Below, piece by piece: positions 6,435 to 9,738 of a DNA stretch of 9,738 nucleotides. The stretch comes from an uncultured Bacilli bacterium (GTDB lineage Bacteria > Bacillota_I > Bacilli_A > RF39 > UBA660), in contig CALVJE010000033.1 in the NCBI GenBank assembly GCA_944331725.1, positions 1 through 9,738 of the forward strand, in the 5' to 3' direction. Each line of letters begins with the position of its first letter. Positions within the stretch are counted from its first letter, which is position 1. The notes below the pieces were generated by a model. The model saw nothing but the letters and a program-made list of their open reading frames with translations. It was not told where the DNA came from and did no database searches. The position numbers and the translations under genes are program-made.

Positions 6435-7928
6435 CTATTTATCAATAGGTTTCATTGTAGGAAATAATATAACATCACGAATACTATCTTGTTCTGTAAA
6501 GAACATCACAAGTCTATCTATTCCATAACCAATACCACCAGCAGGAGGCATACCATACTCTAAAGCTTCAACAAAGTCCATATCAATGTCATTCGCTTCA
6601 TCATTACCTAAATCTTTTTCTTTTAATTGTTCTTCAAATCTTTCTAACTGATCAATCGGATCATTAAGTTCAGTATATGCATTAGCAAACTCTCTTCCCC
6701 CAATAAAAAGTTCAAATCTATCAACAAATCTTGGATCATCTTTACTTCTCTTAGTAAGTGGAGAAATCTCTACTGGATGTCCATATAAGAAAGTAGGTTG
6801 AATCAAAGTTTCTTCTACATACTTTTCAAAGAATAAATTAATAATATGTCCCACTGCTTTCTCGTGTTCTTGAACTTCTATTTTATGCTCTTTAGCAAGT
6901 TCTAATGCCTCTTCAACTGTCATTTCCTTTTTAAAATCTATACCTGTCTTTTCTTTAATTGCATCAACCATACTAATTCTTTTCCAAGGTCCTTCTAAGT
7001 TAATATCATAATCATACCAATGATATTCCATCTTACCAATAACATTACGAGCAATATTAACAAACATCGCTTCTGTTAAATCCATCATACCTTCTAAATC
7101 AGAATAAGCTTGATAAAGCTCCATCATTGTAAATTCTGGATTATGTTTAGGATCCATTCCTTCATTTCTAAAAACACGTCCTATCTCATAAACAGATTCC
7201 ATTCCTCCAACTAAAAGTCTTTTTAAAGGTAATTCTAAGGCAATTCTTAAATACATATCAAGACCTTGAGCATTATGATGAGTTACAAAAGGTCTTGCCG
7301 CTGCACCAGTTAATAATGTTGATAAAACAGGTGTTTCTACTTCAACAAAACCCTTATTATCTAAAAAGTTTTGAATAGAACGAATTATTTTTGGTCTTAA
7401 GAAAGCAACCCTCTTAGACTCATCATTCATAATTAAATCAACATAACGTCTTCTATATCTCTCTTCAATATCAGTAAGTCCGTGAAACTTCTCAGGTAAT
7501 GGTCTTAAAGCCTTAACTAAAGGAGTATACTCTAAACACTTAATAGTAACTTCCCCAGTTTTAGTCTTCATAACCTTACCATAAACACCAACAATATCTC
7601 CAATATCAGCAGTTTTGAATAAAGTATAAATATCTTCTCCTACATCATTAATAGATATATATACTTGTATATTACCTGTTCTATCCTTAATAGAGAAAAA
7701 TGAAGCCTTACCCATTTTTCTAATAAACATAATTCTACCAGCAACTCTAACAGTATCATCCATACTATCAAAAGCATCGTGATCAATATCTTTATACTTT
7801 TCTTTTATATCATTAGCAAAAGCATCCCTATCATAACGACTACCAAAAGGATCATATCCTAACTTTCTTAAATCTTCTGCTTTCTCTCTTCTAACTAATT
7901 CTTGTTCACTTAATTTCCTGCTTGACAT
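6435..7928 (-). CDS. lysS: Lysyl-tRNA synthetase, class II
   Basis: Charges tRNA-Lys with lysine in the cytoplasm; an essential enzyme. The 497-residue protein is full length for the bacterial class II form. It has an N-terminal OB-fold anticodon-binding domain at about 60-140 (VRVAGRIMFIRKMGKASF), motif 1 around GFVEVETPVL (193-202) followed by AAARPFVTHHN, motif 2 at RNEGMDPKHNPEFT (254-267), the lysine-site segment GGREFANAYTELNDP (410-424) and motif 3 at GGIGYGIDRLVM (464-475). ATG 7928 has AAGGAGG at 7942-7936 with 7-nt spacing. That ribosome site lies inside the end of the RDD gene, with which lysS overlaps by 19 nt, so translation is probably coupled. The stop is TAG. No T-box sequence is seen in the operon leader. 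Confidence 0.98.
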   Translation of the reverse strand: MSSRKLSEQELVRREKAEDLRKLGYDPFGSRYDRDAFANDIKEKYKDIDHDAFDSMDDTVRVAGRIMFIRKMGKASFFSIKDRTGNIQVYISINDVGEDIYTLFKTADIGDIVGVYGKVMKTKTGEVTIKCLEYTPLVKALRPLPEKFHGLTDIEERYRRRYVDLIMNDESKRVAFLRPKIIRSIQNFLDNKGFVEVETPVLSTLLTGAAARPFVTHHNAQGLDMYLRIALELPLKRLLVGGMESVYEIGRVFRNEGMDPKHNPEFTMMELYQAYSDLEGMMDLTEAMFVNIARNVIGKMEYHWYDYDINLEGPWKRISMVDAIKEKTGIDFKKEMTVEEALELAKEHKIEVQEHEKAVGHIINLFFEKYVEETLIQPTFLYGHPVEISPLTKRSKDDPRFVDRFELFIGGREFANAYTELNDPIDQLERFEEQLKEKDLGNDEANDIDMDFVEALEYGMPPAGGIGYGIDRLVMFFTEQDSIRDVILFPTMKPIDK

Positions 7929-8620
7929 AATACATCCTCCTTCACTGTATCAGCTTGCACAACTTCAGTTTTAACAATTTTATCGTGTATTCCTTGAGCA
8001 TTTTTTGTAAATGCTATCATTATTAAACTAATAATAAGTACTAAATATTGAATACTACTAAGTAAACTACTAGTACTCAAATATAAATCTTTACTTAAGA
8101 AAAGAACTAAAGCAATAGTAATAATATTAACTAAAATACTATTATTAATCATACTTCTAATAAGTAAATCATTCATAGATAATTCTTTATCATTAGTTTT
8201 CACCAGTTTAATTTTCATTAACTTCTTACCAAAAGTCTGTCCATTATTATAACACGGATAAACAACATAGTAAAGTAAACTTATAACAACTGCTACAATA
8301 GAAACAATAACAGTCTGTCTAGATATATCATAACCTATATCAATCATCTGATTAACATATTCTTCCATAGAAACAGTTCCCTCAACATATCCCTCTAAAA
8401 CTCTATTTTGTTCTTCATATAGTTTAGTAGCAGTATCATTAACAGGAATAAACATTGTAATAAGTGAAGTTATCATACTAAGAAGTACTAAATCTATTAA
8501 AAAAGCAAGTATTCTCTGACTAAACATCGCCTTAATTTCAGGACTCTTTTTAACTTTAGATTCACTTTTTATCTCTTCTTCTTCATCTTTAATTTTATCA
8601 TAAACATCTTTCTTCCTCAT
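7910..8620 (-). CDS. RDD-family integral membrane protein
   Basis: A 236-residue membrane protein of the RDD family, for which a role in transport has been suggested but is not established in most members. A charged, Lys/Glu-rich N-terminal tail (1-33) precedes the first helix, and the Arg/Asp pattern of the family is visible as R36 and D43 in SQRILAFLIDLVLL. Hydrophobic segments lie at about 37-59, 102-121, 160-176 and 188-205. The conserved YNNGQTFGKKLMKIKLV (124-140) and late GIHDKIVKT (210-218) are strong family marks. A loop at about 60-100 between helices 1 and 2 is long and acidic and probably outside the cell. ATG 8620 has AAGGAGG at 8633-8627, 6 nt away and inside dusB. It overlaps dusB by 23 nt and lysS by 19 nt, so the three are surely one transcript. 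Its place between two tRNA genes does not reveal its job. Confidence 0.9.
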   Translation of the reverse strand: MRKKDVYDKIKDEEEEIKSESKVKKSPEIKAMFSQRILAFLIDLVLLSMITSLITMFIPVNDTATKLYEEQNRVLEGYVEGTVSMEEYVNQMIDIGYDISRQTVIVSIVAVVISLLYYVVYPCYNNGQTFGKKLMKIKLVKTNDKELSMNDLLIRSMINNSILVNIITIALVLFLSKDLYLSTSSLLSSIQYLVLIISLIMIAFTKNAQGIHDKIVKTEVVQADTVKEDVLCQAGN

Positions 8621-9587
8621 AAATTTCCTCCTTAAACTTTTCTAACACTTGTAGTATATCATATATTTTAGTCATTTTATAAATATTATTTTTAATTTCA
8701 TTACTTCCTTTAACACCCTTTAAGTACCAGCCTATATGACTTCTAATTTCTAAGACTGCTTGCTTTTCATTTTTTAAGTCACTTAACATCTTTAAATGTT
8801 TAACACACATATCTATTTTATCTATAGTACTAGGAAGAGTATAAGGCTTGCCTTCTAAGTAAAGAACTGTATTTCTAATAAGCCAAGGATTACCTAAAGC
8901 TGCTCTACCTATCATTACAGCATCACATCCTGTAAAGTCCAACATCTCCTTAGCTTTCTCTGGACTAGTAACATCACCATTACCAATTACTGGAATTTTA
9001 ACACTATTTTTGACATCACGAATTATATTCCAATCAGCTTTACCAGAATAACCTTGACTTCTAGTTCTACCGTGAACACAAATAGCACTAGCACCTGCTT
9101 CTTCACAAGTTTTAGCAATCTCTACTGCATTTATATGATTAGCATCCCATCCACTACGAATTTTAACAGTTACAGGACATTTAACAGCTTTAACAACGGC
9201 ACTAACTATTTCTTTTACTTTAGTAGGATCTTTAAGTAAAGCACTTCCTGCTTGTGCTCTTAACGCAACTTTAGGAACAGGACACCCCATATTAATATCA
9301 ATAATATCAGGCTTCATATTTTCTTCTATATATTTAGCAGCCTCTACAAAACTTTTCACATCACTACCAAATATCTGTTGTGCAATAGGACGTTCAACAT
9401 CTTCCATATAAAGCATATCAATAGTCTTTTTATTATCATAACATATTGCCTTATCACTAACCATTTCTGCATAAATAAGTCCACAGCCCATCTCTTTAAC
9501 AATCTTGCGATAAGCACTATTACAAATACCTGCCATAGGAGCAAGTACAACTCTATTATCTATTTCTATATTACCTATTTTCCACAT
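8598..9587 (-). CDS. dusB: tRNA-dihydrouridine synthase, DusB type
   Basis: A flavin (FMN) enzyme that reduces uridines to dihydrouridine in tRNA using NADPH. With the start at 9587 it is 329 residues, close to Bacillus DusB (about 333). TIM-barrel motifs in order: VVLAPMAGICNSAYR near 13-27, the DINMGCP segment with catalytic Cys102, VKIRSGW with Lys142, VHGRTRSQGYSG (about 171-182) with His172, GNGD at 202-205, and IGRAALGNPW (about 226-235); the latter three bind FMN phosphate and substrate. The frame is open upstream to 9680, but those 31 residues resemble no Dus N-terminus, and AGGTGAT at 9597-9591 points to ATG 9587. First gene of the operon; in Bacillus subtilis dusB (yacF) also sits directly before lysS. 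The TGA stop lies inside the next gene. Possible -10 box TATATT at 9614-9609 without a good -35. Confidence 0.95.
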   Translation of the reverse strand: MWKIGNIEIDNRVVLAPMAGICNSAYRKIVKEMGCGLIYAEMVSDKAICYDNKKTIDMLYMEDVERPIAQQIFGSDVKSFVEAAKYIEENMKPDIIDINMGCPVPKVALRAQAGSALLKDPTKVKEIVSAVVKAVKCPVTVKIRSGWDANHINAVEIAKTCEEAGASAICVHGRTRSQGYSGKADWNIIRDVKNSVKIPVIGNGDVTSPEKAKEMLDFTGCDAVMIGRAALGNPWLIRNTVLYLEGKPYTLPSTIDKIDMCVKHLKMLSDLKNEKQAVLEIRSHIGWYLKGVKGSNEIKNNIYKMTKIYDILQVLEKFKEEIYEEERCL

Positions 9588-9634
9588 AAAATCACCTAAC
9601 ACTTGCAAAATATAAACTTTTATGTTACTATGAA

Positions 9635-9655
9635 TATGTAAAAGAAATTTACATA
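9635..9655 (-). repeat. 8-bp inverted repeat in the dusB leader
   Basis: Arms TATGTAAA (9635-9642) and TTTACATA (9648-9655) are perfect reverse complements around a 5-nt loop. It lies about 48 nt before the dusB ATG. The composition is A/T only except for one G/C pair, so it could be a hairpin, an operator or chance. It is not followed by a T run that would make it a terminator. Confidence 0.45.
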
Positions 9656-9665
9656 AACTATTTAA

Positions 9666-9702
9666 GGGAACGTTCAACATTGCCTTGTTGAATGCCTACC
9701 CC
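9666..9702 (-). other. Structured element upstream of dusB, class unknown
   Basis: On the minus strand TTCAACA, loop AGGCAA, TGTTGAA forms a perfect 7-bp hairpin (9673-9679 with 9686-9692). It is flanked by GGGG (9702-9699) and CCC (9668-9666), which can pair as an outer stem across an asymmetric internal loop. AGGCA occurs twice, once in the 5' side of the internal loop and once in the hairpin loop, 12 nt apart. It is distinctly richer in G and C than its surroundings. No U-tract follows directly, so it is a poor terminator. I do not recognise a T-box, preQ1 or other riboswitch core in it. It could be the leader of the dusB operon or the 3' end of an upstream transcript. Confidence 0.4.
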
Positions 9703-9738
9703 ATTATTTATTTTTTAGTGATAGACATTTGGTCTTTA

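Noticed and set aside
6416..6445. TTG start of the kinase-like gene overlapping lysS
   Set aside because: No ribosome site fits the TTG; ATG 6415 follows a G-rich ribosome site.
9054..9599. Short open frames on either strand inside dusB (9054-9239 plus, 9356-9550 minus, 9378-9599 plus)
   Set aside because: They lie within or mostly overlap a clear dusB frame, have low-complexity products and no ribosome site of note, so they are shadows.
9588..9680. 31-residue N-terminal extension of dusB
   Set aside because: It resembles no Dus N-terminus, crosses the structured leader, and ATG 9587 has a matching ribosome site and starts the conserved domain.
9708..9738. Possible last codons of a further minus-strand gene entering at the window end (reads KDQMSITKK then TAA; a second frame is also open)
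   Set aside because: Only about ten codons are visible and two frames are open, so neither a gene nor its frame can be supported.
9588..9738. T-box or preQ1 riboswitch controlling the tRNA operon
   Set aside because: No T-box antiterminator sequence (such as AGGGTGG) and no preQ1 core could be found.
1..9738. CRISPR array, tRNA or rRNA genes, insertion sequences, prophage or defence island
   Set aside because: No spaced direct repeats, tRNA cloverleaf, transposase or terminal repeats were seen; the DUF4143 ATPase alone is not evidence of a defence system.

Overview
The window is AT-rich (very roughly 70% A+T by eye). Every protein gene I can support lies on the minus strand, so the order of transcription runs from high to low coordinates. 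The gene content (ClpC-type ATPase with a UVR motif, class II LysS next to DusB, YfcC-family carrier, strong GGAGG ribosome sites, compact spacing) points to a low-GC Bacillota/Bacilli-type organism, plausibly an uncultured gut lineage related to RF39/Erysipelotrichia. clpC and dusB end in TGA and tryptophan is read from TGG, so I see no sign of the Mycoplasma genetic code. This taxonomic reading is inference.

Region A (9738 to about 9588): a gene-poor leader with two inverted repeats upstream of the first operon. I do not recognise the structure as a known riboswitch.

Region B (9587 to 5616): a tightly packed four-gene operon. It holds dusB (tRNA dihydrouridine synthase), a small RDD-family membrane protein, lysS (class II lysyl-tRNA synthetase) and an unassigned kinase-fold protein, and it closes with an AT-rich terminator hairpin that contains the last stop codon. 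The first three genes overlap by 23 and 19 nt, and each downstream ribosome site lies inside the preceding gene. Two of the four genes serve tRNA. DusB next to LysS is a known Bacillus arrangement; the RDD gene inserted between them and the kinase-like gene appended after them are the unusual parts.

Region C (5593 to 3394): a class-I glutamine-amidotransferase-like hydrolase of the peptidase C26/PuuD type, then a YfcC-family 12-TM carrier with its own well-formed promoter and a textbook UUCG-loop terminator. The pair may take up and cleave a gamma-glutamyl or related amino-acid compound. This is inference from adjacency only.

Region D (3361 to 1028): a stand-alone, somewhat short and divergent ClpC unfoldase with its own promoter. 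A 9-bp perfect inverted repeat with a 9-nt spacer overlaps that promoter. It has the geometry of the heat-shock CIRCE operator but not its sequence.

Region E (1008 to 1): a DUF4143-family AAA ATPase, cut by the window edge, with a likely promoter in the gap after clpC.

I did not find a clear new defence or mobile system. The parts most worth a second look are the clpC operator, the kinase-like gene in the dusB-lysS operon, and the structured leader of that operon. No gap between genes exceeds about 150 bases.
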